From the NCBI RefSeq assembly GCF_020026305.1, contig NZ_CP075691.1:5642001-5706000 (forward strand): a stretch of 64,000 nt of DNA, given 5' to 3'. Below are positions 54,433-62,143 of this stretch, one piece after another. Numbering within the stretch: the stretch's first letter is position 1; each line of letters opens with the position of its first letter. The notes under the pieces are model-generated. The model made no database searches, was not told the DNA's origin, and was given only the letters and a program-made list of their open reading frames with translations. The translations under genes and the position numbers were made by a program. Source of the DNA: Streptomyces sp. 135 (GTDB lineage: Bacteria > Actinomycetota > Actinomycetes > Streptomycetales > Streptomycetaceae).

Positions 54433-55395
54433 ATGTTCGCTGCTTACGCCGCCCGTATCGACCGTGACCAGCCGCTCGCCGGCCTTGAGTTGGGGGAGCG
54501 TCCCGCCCCCGAGGCCCGCCCCGGCTGGTCGACCGTGAACGTCAGAGCCGCCTCCCTGAACCACCACGACCTGTGGTCGCTGCGCGGGGTCGGCCTTGCC
54601 GAGGACAAGCTGCCGATGATCCTCGGCTGTGACGCGGCCGGGATCGACGAGGACGGCAACGAAGTCGTCCTGCACTCCGTCATCGGCCAGTCCGGGCACG
54701 GGGTCGGGCCCCGCGAGGGCCGCTCCATCCTCACCGAGAAGTACCAGGGCACCTTCGCCGAGCAGGTCGCCGTCCCCACCTGGAACGTGCTGCCCAAGCC
54801 GAAGGAGCTCTCCTTCGCCGAGGCGGCCTGCCTGCCGACCGCGTGGCTGACCGCGTACCGCATGCTCTTCACCAACGCCGGGGTGCGCCCCGGGGATTCG
54901 GTCCTCGTGCAGGGCGCCGGTGGCGGCGTCGCCACGGCCGCGATCGTGCTCGGCAAGGCGGCGGGCCTGCGGGTCTTCGCCACCAGCCGGGAGGAGGCCA
55001 AGCGGAAGCGGGCGCTGGAGCTCGGGGCGGTGGAGGCGGTCGAGTCGGGCGCCCGGCTGCCGCAGCGGGTCGACGCCGTCATCGAGACGGTGGGCGCGGC
55101 GACCTGGTCGCACTCGGTCAAGTCGCTGAAGCCGGGCGGCACCGTGGTGATCTCCGGCGCGACCAGCGGCGACCGGCCCTCGCACGCCGAGCTGACCCGG
55201 ATCTTCTTCCTGGAGCTGAAGGTCGTCGGCTCGACGATGGGAACCAAGGACGAGCTGGAGGATCTGCTCTCCTTCTGCGCCGCCACGGGCGTACGGCCCG
55301 TCATCGACGAGGTGCTGCCGCTGGACCGGGCCAGGGAAGGCTTCGAGCGGATGGAGTCCGGGGACCAGTTCGGCAAGATCGTGCTGGAGGTCTGA
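54433..55395 (+). CDS. zinc-binding-type (MDR) dehydrogenase/quinone oxidoreductase-like protein
   Basis: 320 residues. GroES-like N-lobe (AASLNHHDLWSLRG, GCDAAG) and Rossmann lobe with VQGAGGGVATAAI. No structural zinc cysteines, so likely a quinone oxidoreductase-type enzyme. Substrate unknown. ATG 54433. Confidence 0.88.
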   Translation: MFAAYAARIDRDQPLAGLELGERPAPEARPGWSTVNVRAASLNHHDLWSLRGVGLAEDKLPMILGCDAAGIDEDGNEVVLHSVIGQSGHGVGPREGRSILTEKYQGTFAEQVAVPTWNVLPKPKELSFAEAACLPTAWLTAYRMLFTNAGVRPGDSVLVQGAGGGVATAAIVLGKAAGLRVFATSREEAKRKRALELGAVEAVESGARLPQRVDAVIETVGAATWSHSVKSLKPGGTVVISGATSGDRPSHAELTRIFFLELKVVGSTMGTKDELEDLLSFCAATGVRPVIDEVLPLDRAREGFERMESGDQFGKIVLEV

Positions 55396-55417
55396 GCGGC
55401 CCGCTGCCTCCGCCTCC

Positions 55418-55453
55418 CACCCCTTCCGTCAACCATGGTTGACGGAAGGGGTG
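55418..55453. terminator. 36-nt perfect palindrome: terminator plus operator 1
   Basis: Perfect palindrome centred at 55435/55436, 22 nt after the oxidoreductase stop. Its core GTCAAC-CATG-GTTGAC (55428-55443) is the same inverted repeat found at 55455, and its right arm supplies the -35 TTGACG of the next promoter. Confidence 0.85.
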
Positions 55454-55467
55454 TGTCAACGTAAGTT
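55439..55467 (+). promoter_or_regulatory. leaderless promoter of the HTH-ClpN operon
   Basis: TTGACG (55439-55444), a 17-nt spacer and TAAGTT (55462-55467) place the transcription start near A of ATG 55475. Confidence 0.75.
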
Positions 55468-55470
55468 GAC
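55455..55470. promoter_or_regulatory. operator 2 over the -10 element
   Basis: GTCAAC-GTAA-GTTGAC, identical half-sites to operator 1 at 55428-55443, centre 27 bp apart. It covers the -10 hexamer. Confidence 0.8.
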
Positions 55471-55474
55471 ATGT

Positions 55475-55684
55475 ATGACCGAAGCTACGGATCTCGCCGA
55501 GCGGGCGGGCGATCAGGACCCACGGGTCGGGCTGCGCGCCGTCTCCGCGCTGCGGAAGCTGGTGGAGCGGCTGGAGGCCGTGCAGGTGCGCAGTGCGCGC
55601 CGGCAGGGCTGGTCGTGGCAGGAGATCGCCACGGAGCTCGGAGTGAGCAGGCAGGCCGTGCACAAGAAGTACGGGAGGCAGTGA
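55475..55684 (+). CDS. small helix-turn-helix protein
   Basis: 69 residues. A helical N-terminus then a clear HTH, QGWSWQEIATELGVSRQAVHKKYGR. Probably binds the two GTCAAC-GTTGAC repeats at its own promoter. Likely leaderless. TGATG overlap with the Clp-N gene. Confidence 0.85.
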   Translation: MTEATDLAERAGDQDPRVGLRAVSALRKLVERLEAVQVRSARRQGWSWQEIATELGVSRQAVHKKYGRQ

Positions 55685-56235
55685 TGTTCGAGCGGTTCAC
55701 CAAGGACGCCCGCGCGGTGGTGCTGGGCGCGGTCGAGCACGCCGAGCGGAGGGGCGCCGACTCGGTCGACGACGGGCACATGCTGCTCGCGCTGCTCGAC
55801 CGCGAGGCGAGCCGGGCGTCCTTCGCCCTCGCCTCGCTCGGGGCGGCACGGCACCGGGACTCGATCGAGGAGGCGCTGAGCGGGGCGCGCCGGCGCGGCG
55901 GCCTGTCGCAGGCCGACGCGGACGCGCTGGCCGGGCTCGGCATCGACGTGGCCGCGATCGTCTCCCGGGTCGAAGAGGCCCATGGGGAGGGGGTGTTGGC
56001 CGGGGCTCGCGGGAAGGCGGGCCGGGGAGGGCAGCGTTGGCTCGGGCGGGTGCCCTTCTCCCGCGAGGCCAAGGACGCCCTGGTGAAGTCCCTGCGCATC
56101 GCCACCGCCCGCCGCGACCGCCGCATCGGCGACGAGCACATCCTGCTGGCCCTCACGGCCCGCCCGGGAGTCGTCGCCGAGGTGCTCGCGGACCATGGGG
56201 TCACCCATGCGGGGGTGGACCGGGTGTTGGGGTGA
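55684..56235 (+). CDS. Clp N-terminal (Clp R) repeat-domain protein
   Basis: 183 residues of two Clp_N-like repeats (FERFTKDARAVVLGAVEHAER and PFSREAKDALVKSLR, each with a GDEHILLALT-like end) and no AAA+ domain. In ClpC such domains recognise substrates and adaptors. A stand-alone form may act as an adaptor, sequestering factor or sensor. Co-transcribed with the HTH gene. Confidence 0.85.
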   Translation: MFERFTKDARAVVLGAVEHAERRGADSVDDGHMLLALLDREASRASFALASLGAARHRDSIEEALSGARRRGGLSQADADALAGLGIDVAAIVSRVEEAHGEGVLAGARGKAGRGGQRWLGRVPFSREAKDALVKSLRIATARRDRRIGDEHILLALTARPGVVAEVLADHGVTHAGVDRVLG

Positions 56236-56331
56236 GGTGACGGGAGGGACGCCGGGGCCCCACCGGGCGGGCTGCCGGTGCCGTCCCTTCGTCCCTCCGC
56301 TCCGCTGCCCCTCCGCCCTTCCGTCCTGCCG

Positions 56332-57426
56332 TCAGGCCTTTGGTGGGTGCAAGGTCGCCGCGATGTGTGCGGCGGCTGCGGACAAGTGGTCCCGGACCGC
56401 GTGCAGTTGGTTCTCCGAGATGCCGTGATCGCGGGCGGTGTCGCGGACGTCGTCGCGGAAGCGGTCCAGTAGGCGGTCGAGGTCGCGGGCCGGGTTTCCG
56501 GTCGGCTCCTCCTGTGCCCAATCGGGGGTGTAGTCCACGGTCAGGCCTTCGTCGGCGCCGGTGAACTTGGGCCCGGCAGGGGAGCCAGGCTCGGCGCCCG
56601 CCCTGGCCCCGGCTTCGTGTGCCGCTCCGGACTCCGTCCCGGAGGTCGGGCGGGGGAAGTGCTTGCCGAAGTCCATGCCGAACTCGCCGAACTCCTTGGC
56701 CAGTTCGGACAGGCCTTCCTGTACGCCCGCCGGCCAGTCGCCTCGCGCGAAGTGGTCCTGGACCTGTTCCTGGACGCGCCGGGCGATGCGCTGGATCTCC
56801 TCCTGGGCGAGGGTCCGCGCCTTCTCCTGGGCGTCCTTGGCCTGGCGGCGCGCGCGCTGAGCCTCCTCGCGGGCCCGGCGGCTCTCGTCCTTCGCGCGGC
56901 GCGCCTGCTCCTTCCACTCCTGCTTGGCGCGCTTGAAGTCCTCCTTCGCCTGGTGCCAGCCGTCCTTGTCGCCCCAGGCGCCGTCGAGGAAGCCGGTGGG
57001 GTCCGGGAAGCCCCGGCCGGTACCCGCGGCCCCCGAGGCGCGCGCCTCCTTGGCGGCGGCCCGCATCTCGCGGCGCAGATCACCCGCCGCGCCCTGGACG
57101 CCCTCGTGGATCTCGGCGGCCAGCTCGGCGAGCGACTCGCGGATCTCCAGCTCCAGGTCGGCCAGCTCACCGCTGCGGCCGGCCAGCTCGGCGCGGCCCG
57201 CGTCCGTGATGGCGTACACCTTCCGGCCGCCCTCGGTGGTGTGCGTGACCAGGCCCTCGGCCTCCAGCTTCGCGAGGCGTGGGTAGACCGTGCCGGCCGA
57301 GGGGGCATACAGCCCCTGGAAGCGCTCTTCGAGGAGGCGTATCACTTCATAGCCGTGGCGGGGCGCCTCGTCGAGCAGCTTGAGCAGGTACAGGCGCAGG
57401 CGGCCGTGGGCGAACACGGGGGGCAT
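56332..57426 (-). CDS. PadR-family regulator with a long coiled-coil extension
   Basis: 364 residues. N-terminal PadR winged helix (about 1-85: LLKLLDEAPRHGYEVIRLLEERFQ). A very charged helical region follows (about 150-215, many KEDFKRAKQEWKEQARRAKD-type heptads), a likely coiled coil, then an acidic C-terminus. Starts 1 nt after the DUF4097 stop. A palindrome near the DUF4097 promoter may be its operator. Confidence 0.88.
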   Translation of the reverse strand: MPPVFAHGRLRLYLLKLLDEAPRHGYEVIRLLEERFQGLYAPSAGTVYPRLAKLEAEGLVTHTTEGGRKVYAITDAGRAELAGRSGELADLELEIRESLAELAAEIHEGVQGAAGDLRREMRAAAKEARASGAAGTGRGFPDPTGFLDGAWGDKDGWHQAKEDFKRAKQEWKEQARRAKDESRRAREEAQRARRQAKDAQEKARTLAQEEIQRIARRVQEQVQDHFARGDWPAGVQEGLSELAKEFGEFGMDFGKHFPRPTSGTESGAAHEAGARAGAEPGSPAGPKFTGADEGLTVDYTPDWAQEEPTGNPARDLDRLLDRFRDDVRDTARDHGISENQLHAVRDHLSAAAAHIAATLHPPKA

Positions 57427-57427
57427 C

Positions 57428-58366
57428 TCAGAGCACCTTCTTGTCGGTCGGGGCGGCGGTCGGCGGAGGGGGGACGTCGGTGTCGGGGGAGTCCGACGGG
57501 GTGACGTCCGGAGGGACCCCGTCGTAGGGATCTTCCTCCATCGGTGGCCTGCGCAGGAGCGCGACGGCTCCGGACACCGTCGTCGCCCGGAGCCTGCCGC
57601 TGCCCGCGCCGAGCCGGCCCGTGACGCGCCGGCCGCCCCACCCCCAGGCGTGCGATCCGCCACCGACCTTCAGCTCCTCGAAGGCGTTCGACACCGCGCC
57701 GCTCGTGGTGTCCACCTCCACCTCGACGTCCGCCGGGTGCGGGAGGCGGACCGCGATCTCGCCGGAGATGTTCGTGAGGGCGATGTCCGCCGGGGTGCCC
57801 GTCGGGGCGAGGTCCACGATCAACGCGCCGCTCACCGAATCCGCCCGGACGGACGAGCCGACGGCCTCGACCATGGTCAGATCGCCCGAGACGGACTGGA
57901 ACCCCAGGTCGCCGCGGAGGTCTTGCGCCTCCACACTGCCCGACACCGTCTCCGCGCGGACCGGGCCCACGAGGCCGACCAGTGTCGTGTCGCCGGTGAC
58001 GCTCTTCACCTCCGCGGGGCCCTCGATGCCGGAGACCATGGCGCCCGCGCCGATCGCGCCCACCTCGACACGGGTCCCCGCGGGCACCGCCAGGGAGATC
58101 ACCGCGCTGCGCTGCCACCCCTTGAGGGCGAGCCCCTTGAGCTTGAGGAAGCCCTTCCATGGCAGGTCGTCATAGGCGACGGACAGGACGCCGTCCTTCT
58201 GGGTGACGGTCAGGGGAGGGCCCTCGATCTCGGATACCTCCAGGCGCGCGGAGTCCTCGCCGGTGCCCACGACGTGCACCATGCCGCCCACCAGGCGCAC
58301 GCGGAGGGTCGCCACCGGGGCGTCGAACGTGAGCTTGCGGGGCTCGGCGACGGACCACTCGGGCAT
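57428..58366 (-). CDS. DUF4097-family beta-repeat protein
   Basis: 312 residues of repeating short beta strands (VEVGAIGAGAMVSG, AEVKSVTGDTTLVG, VRAETVSGSVEAQDL and so on), a DUF4097 adhesin-like beta-helix. No signal peptide. ATG 58366 has AAGGAGG. Partner of PadR in one operon; function unknown. Confidence 0.85.
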   Translation of the reverse strand: MPEWSVAEPRKLTFDAPVATLRVRLVGGMVHVVGTGEDSARLEVSEIEGPPLTVTQKDGVLSVAYDDLPWKGFLKLKGLALKGWQRSAVISLAVPAGTRVEVGAIGAGAMVSGIEGPAEVKSVTGDTTLVGLVGPVRAETVSGSVEAQDLRGDLGFQSVSGDLTMVEAVGSSVRADSVSGALIVDLAPTGTPADIALTNISGEIAVRLPHPADVEVEVDTTSGAVSNAFEELKVGGGSHAWGWGGRRVTGRLGAGSGRLRATTVSGAVALLRRPPMEEDPYDGVPPDVTPSDSPDTDVPPPPTAAPTDKKVL

Positions 58367-58411
58367 GGGCTGACCTCCTTGGCGGGCCCGGCGGGCCGGG
58401 CGGGACGCGCC

Positions 58412-58444
58412 ATATCGCGTCTCTGACATCCACGATATATCGCG
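58412..58444. promoter_or_regulatory. PadR-type operator at the DUF4097-PadR promoter
   Basis: CGATATATCG (58433-58442) is a perfect palindrome, and ATATCGCG recurs at 58412-58419 and 58437-58444. On the minus strand TTGACT is followed by 16 nt and TATCGT, so the palindrome covers the -10 region. Confidence 0.7.
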
Positions 58445-58544
58445 GTTTTCGGAAGTCAAGACATGCCTGGGGTGAAGCGCGGGCGACGCCTCGGCGCATC
58501 GCGGCTTATGAGCCGAATCCCCCGATCTGTCCTAGCGTGGGGGC

Positions 58545-59369
58545 ATGTCGTCAGAAGCCCCCGACCACGCCACGGGCGTCGGCGCACTGCTGCTCAGCCA
58601 GGCCGAGCCGGACATCGTGGAGCCCGCCGCCCATCTGCTCCGCGAGCGGATGCTGCTCGCGCCGGCCGGCGGCGGCTGGAGCGTACTCGTGCCCGAGGGC
58701 AAGCCGTGGCTGCACGGAGAGGAGCCGGTCGACCGGGTGCTCACCGGCTGGGCCACCGCGCTCGCGGTCGGCTCCGGCCGGCCCGTGCTGGCCTTGTGGT
58801 GGGACACCGACCGCTCCGGCTACACCCTCGCGGCGGGCTTCCGGCGCACCGTCGGCTACGAATGGCTGGCGAACGGCACGCCCGTGGGTGAGGACGAGGC
58901 GATGCGGACGTTCGCGGCGCGGCTCGGCCTCGATCCCGTCCTGGACATGCAGTCCCTGGAGGCGCTGACCCGGCCCGACACGGAGGCCGACGCGCGCGCC
59001 AGGATGCTAGGGCTGCTCGCCGTCCTCACCCGGACGGGCCTTACCCTCCCGCCCGGCCTCGGCCCCGGCGAACCGGCCGACCGGCTGCGGGAGGTCGCGC
59101 GGGTCCAGCGGGGCCTGCGCAGGATCGAGTGGTCCGGCTGGCGTGACGCGGTGCGGGCGGAGTTCGACGTGGTCGAGAGCGGACCGCTCGGCCCCTGGGT
59201 GCGCGGCCCCAAGGCGCGGGCGCTGGCCGCGGCGCAGGTGGCCGCCGGTCTGCCGCTCGCGGTGTGGGCGGTGCGGCGGCGCAGTGGGGGCTGGGCCGTG
59301 GCGGCGGGGGTGTTGCTGGTGCAGGGGGTGCTGGGGCTCGCGTATGACCGGATGAGGGAGCGGGGCTGA
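58545..59369 (+). CDS. conserved hypothetical protein
   Basis: 274 residues. No domain recognised. A soluble N-terminal half and two hydrophobic segments near the C-terminus (about 226-262). Faces the DUF4097-PadR operon, with a 178-nt shared upstream region. Confidence 0.72.
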   Translation: MSSEAPDHATGVGALLLSQAEPDIVEPAAHLLRERMLLAPAGGGWSVLVPEGKPWLHGEEPVDRVLTGWATALAVGSGRPVLALWWDTDRSGYTLAAGFRRTVGYEWLANGTPVGEDEAMRTFAARLGLDPVLDMQSLEALTRPDTEADARARMLGLLAVLTRTGLTLPPGLGPGEPADRLREVARVQRGLRRIEWSGWRDAVRAEFDVVESGPLGPWVRGPKARALAAAQVAAGLPLAVWAVRRRSGGWAVAAGVLLVQGVLGLAYDRMRERG

Positions 59370-59531
59370 CGGCGCTTGCGGGGGCGGAGGGGGGTGCGGG
59401 TGGTTCAGGTGGTCGGCTAGGCGGGCGCCGTGTTTCTGGTGGTCGATTCGGCGGGCGCACGGCTTCCGGTGGTCGGCTGTCTTGTGGGTGTCTGGTCGGG
59501 GCGACGCCGGTGGCGGTGTCGGGTCGGTGGC

Positions 59532-60241
59532 TCAGCGGTGGCCGCGTACGGCGTCGAGGACGAGTGTCAGGAGGCGGTCCGGCTGGGTCGGGTCCGCCGT
59601 CGTGTGGGCCGTCGAGAGCGCGATGCCCACCACCAGCTGGACCAGGTCGGGGGCCGTGAGGTCGGAGCGGGCCGTGCCCGAGTGCTGGGCCCGCACCAGG
59701 AGGCCGTGTGCCGTTTCCTGGATCCGCTGGTGGCAGTCGAAGCCAAGGGCGGCGTCCTGCCGTTCCAGCTCCTCGATCAGAAGGGCGCCGCCCAGACCCT
59801 GGTTCACGCGCGCGTGGGCGAGCAGCGCGCGCAGCCACTCGGCCAGCGCCTCGTCCGGGGAGTCGGCCGCGAGCAGCTCCTCCGCGCGTCCACACAGGGT
59901 GTCGATGCGGTCCTGGAGCACCGCGGTCAGAAGCGCGGAGCGGGCGGGGAAGTGGCGGTAGAGCGTGCCCGGGCCGACTCCCGCGCGGCGGGCGATCTCG
60001 TTGAGGGACGCCTCGGGGCCGGACTCGGCGAACGCCTCGCGTGCCGCCGCGACGATCCGCTCGCGGTTGCGCCGTGCGTCCGCGCGCGGCTGCCGGCGGG
60101 AGGCCGGTCCGCGCGGGAGCGGTCGCGCCCGGGGTCCGGAGGTCCGGAAGACTCCGGCGACGCCGTGGCGGCGACGCGCGCCCCCAGCCCTGCCTCGGGG
60201 CGCGCGGGCCCCTGTGCGCGCCGTTCCTGGGGTTTCCTCAT
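59532..60241 (-). pseudogene. TetR-family regulator, frameshifted in a CG repeat
   Basis: The frame from ATG 60241 has normal codon bias (MRKPQERRAQ...), but the TetR helix-turn-helix (RIVAAAREAFAESG then GVGPGTLYRHF) lies in another frame with no canonical start. The switch falls at CGCGCGCG (60081-60088). Removing one CG joins them into about 235 residues ending at 59532. Either a slippage mutation or a sequencing artefact. It is divergent from the F420 oxidoreductase and two GGAGA palindromes lie between. Confidence 0.78.
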
Positions 60242-60283
60242 CGGGTCATCGTCGCTTACCGCGCGGCTGGGGGCTAGCCAAGC

Positions 60284-60296
60284 GGAGAGGTTCTCC
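60284..60296. promoter_or_regulatory. candidate TetR operator 1
   Basis: GGAGAGGTTCTCC, GGAGA arms around 3 nt. Center is 33 bp from operator 2. Confidence 0.65.
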
Positions 60297-60316
60297 ATAT
60301 TCTTCCGGTGTTAAGT

Positions 60317-60329
60317 GGAGAGGGTCTCC
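60317..60329. promoter_or_regulatory. candidate TetR operator 2
   Basis: GGAGAGGGTCTCC, same palindrome, just downstream of a TTAAGT -10-like element. A half-like copy GGAACCTCTCCGG follows. Confidence 0.65.
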
Positions 60330-60374
60330 GGAACCGGAACCTCTCCGGAAGCAGGCACGGCAAGGGGAGGGCAC

Positions 60375-61298
60375 GTGAGCAGCGCTACGGTGCGGGGCGG
60401 ACTCGGACAGGTCGGGGTGTGGACCTTCGCCTTCGAGGGGCACCCCGCGGGACGGGTCCGGGAGGCCGCCGCGGAGATCGAGGAACTGCGGTACGGCGCC
60501 CTCTGGTACGGGGAGGCCTTCGGGCGGGACACCGTGGGGCAGGCCTGGTTGCTGCTGTCCGCGACACGGCGCATCGTCGTCGCCTCGGGCATCGCCAACA
60601 TCGCCTGCCGGGAACCGCTGGCCATGGCAGCGGCGGAGCGCACGCTCGGCGAGGCCTTTCCGGGGCGCTATCTGCTCGGCCTGGGCGGCCACCGGGTCGA
60701 CGACACCGTCGTGGAGGTCGACGGCTACCCCGTTCCCGCGCGCGGGAAGGCGCTCGCGACGATGCGCCGCTACCTGGACTCCATGGACGCGGCCCCCGCG
60801 CACGGCCCCGTCCCCGACCCCGCCCCGCGCCGCGTCCTCGCGGCGCTCGGCCCCAAGATGCTGGCGCTGGCCGCCGAACGCACCTGGGGCGCCCTCCCGT
60901 ACTTCGTGCCCGTCGAGCACACGGCGCTCGCGCGAAGGACCATGGGGCCGGACGCCTTCCTGGGTGTCGAACAGGCCGTCGTCCTGGACACGGACGTCGA
61001 CCGGGCGCGCGAGGTGGCCGCGCGGCACGTGGCGGGCTACATCGCGAGCGCTCCCCACCAGGCGGCGAACGTACGGCGCATGGGATTCGGCGAAGAGGAC
61101 GTCGCGGGCGGGCGGCCCAGCCGCCGCCTCGTCGACGCGATCGTCGCCTACGGAGACGTCGACGCGCTCCACGCGCGCGTGCGGGCCCACCTCGACGCGG
61201 GCGCCGATCACGTCTGCGTTCAGGTACTGACCGAGGACCCGGCGGCGCTGCCCCTGCCGCAGTGGCGGGAGCTGGCACCCGCCCTCGTGGCCGGGTAG
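60375..61298 (+). CDS. LLM-class F420-dependent oxidoreductase
   Basis: 307 residues, bacterial luciferase-like TIM barrel, with GVWTFAFEGHPAGRVREAA, YGEAFGRDTVGQAW and LGLGGHR. GTG 60375 with GGGAGGG. Likely regulated by the facing TetR gene. Substrate unknown. Confidence 0.88.
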   Translation: MSSATVRGGLGQVGVWTFAFEGHPAGRVREAAAEIEELRYGALWYGEAFGRDTVGQAWLLLSATRRIVVASGIANIACREPLAMAAAERTLGEAFPGRYLLGLGGHRVDDTVVEVDGYPVPARGKALATMRRYLDSMDAAPAHGPVPDPAPRRVLAALGPKMLALAAERTWGALPYFVPVEHTALARRTMGPDAFLGVEQAVVLDTDVDRAREVAARHVAGYIASAPHQAANVRRMGFGEEDVAGGRPSRRLVDAIVAYGDVDALHARVRAHLDAGADHVCVQVLTEDPAALPLPQWRELAPALVAG

Positions 61299-61318
61299 GA
61301 GGGGCAGGGAGGGAGGGG

Positions 61319-61501
61319 CTACTCGTCCTCGTCCTCGTCGTCCAGCCGTGCCAGCCAGGTCGCCAGGCGCTCGACCGGGACCTCGAAGTCGGGGTTGAGG
61401 TCGACGAAGGTGCGGAGCTGCTCGGCGAGCCACTCGAAGGTGACCTCCTCCTCGCCGCGCCGCTTCTCCAGCTCCTCGATGCCACGGTCGGTGAAGTACA
61501 A
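61319..61501 (-). CDS. DUF6104-type small acidic protein
   Basis: 60 residues, TTG start with AGGAG upstream. Begins YFTDRGIEELEKR and ends with a run of Asp/Glu. Small conserved actinobacterial protein of unknown role. Confidence 0.75.
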   Translation of the reverse strand: MYFTDRGIEELEKRRGEEEVTFEWLAEQLRTFVDLNPDFEVPVERLATWLARLDDEDEDE

Positions 61502-61711
61502 CTCATGCTCCTGATGCGGACGGTTTCTTCCGTCTCAATCGTAGGCGGTGGACGGGGGGCGCCGGTCTGGCCGGATTCGTACGGCATGCGGCGGCAAACG
61601 GGGGTCGCCCCGCAACCGTGCAGGCCATTAGCCTCGTCGCAGATCAAACAGCGTGTTCGAAGCGGCAGTTGGCAGAGCTTGGCAGGGCTTGGAAGAGCGG
61701 GGGGATGGGCT

Positions 61712-62143
61712 GTGGCGGGGCATGTGCAGCGGATCGAGCTGCCCGGCGGGCAGACCGTGTACGCCAGGATCGGCACGGTCGGCGGACACGGTGCGGACGA
61801 CGAGGACGTCGGCGTCCTCGACACCGCCGTCGCCAAGGTCGAGGAGCTCGGTGAGCTGATCCGCGGGGTCGGCAGCTCCGTGCTGGACGCCGCGGCCGCC
61901 GCGCGGCCCGACGAGGCCAGCGTCACCTTCGGGGTGGAGCTCAGCGCCAAGCCCGGCAAGGTCATCGCCGTCCTGGCCGACGGCGAGGCCAAGGCATCCG
62001 TGCAGGTCACGCTCACCTGGCAGCTGGACAGGCGCGACGCCCAGGGCCGGCCGGACAGCGAACCCGACGGCACGCGGTCCGCCGCCCGCACCGACGGAGC
62101 CCCCGGCGCCCGCCCCGCCGCGGATCCGGCCCCGCATGCCTGA
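61712..62143 (+). CDS. Trypco1 (CU044_2847-like) trypsin-co-occurring domain protein
   Basis: 143 residues from GTG 61712. The family strand pattern (VQRIELPGGQTVYARIG, VEELGELIRGVG and VTFGVELSAKPGKVIAV) is clear; the C-terminus is disordered. Such proteins occur next to trypsin-like proteases of NTP-dependent conflict systems. Overlaps the protease start by 8 nt. Confidence 0.82.
   Translation: MAGHVQRIELPGGQTVYARIGTVGGHGADDEDVGVLDTAVAKVEELGELIRGVGSSVLDAAAAARPDEASVTFGVELSAKPGKVIAVLADGEAKASVQVTLTWQLDRRDAQGRPDSEPDGTRSAARTDGAPGARPAADPAPHA

Noticed and set aside
59430..60314. A 294-codon plus-strand frame
   Set aside because: Antisense to the TetR gene, whose HTH is clear on the minus strand.
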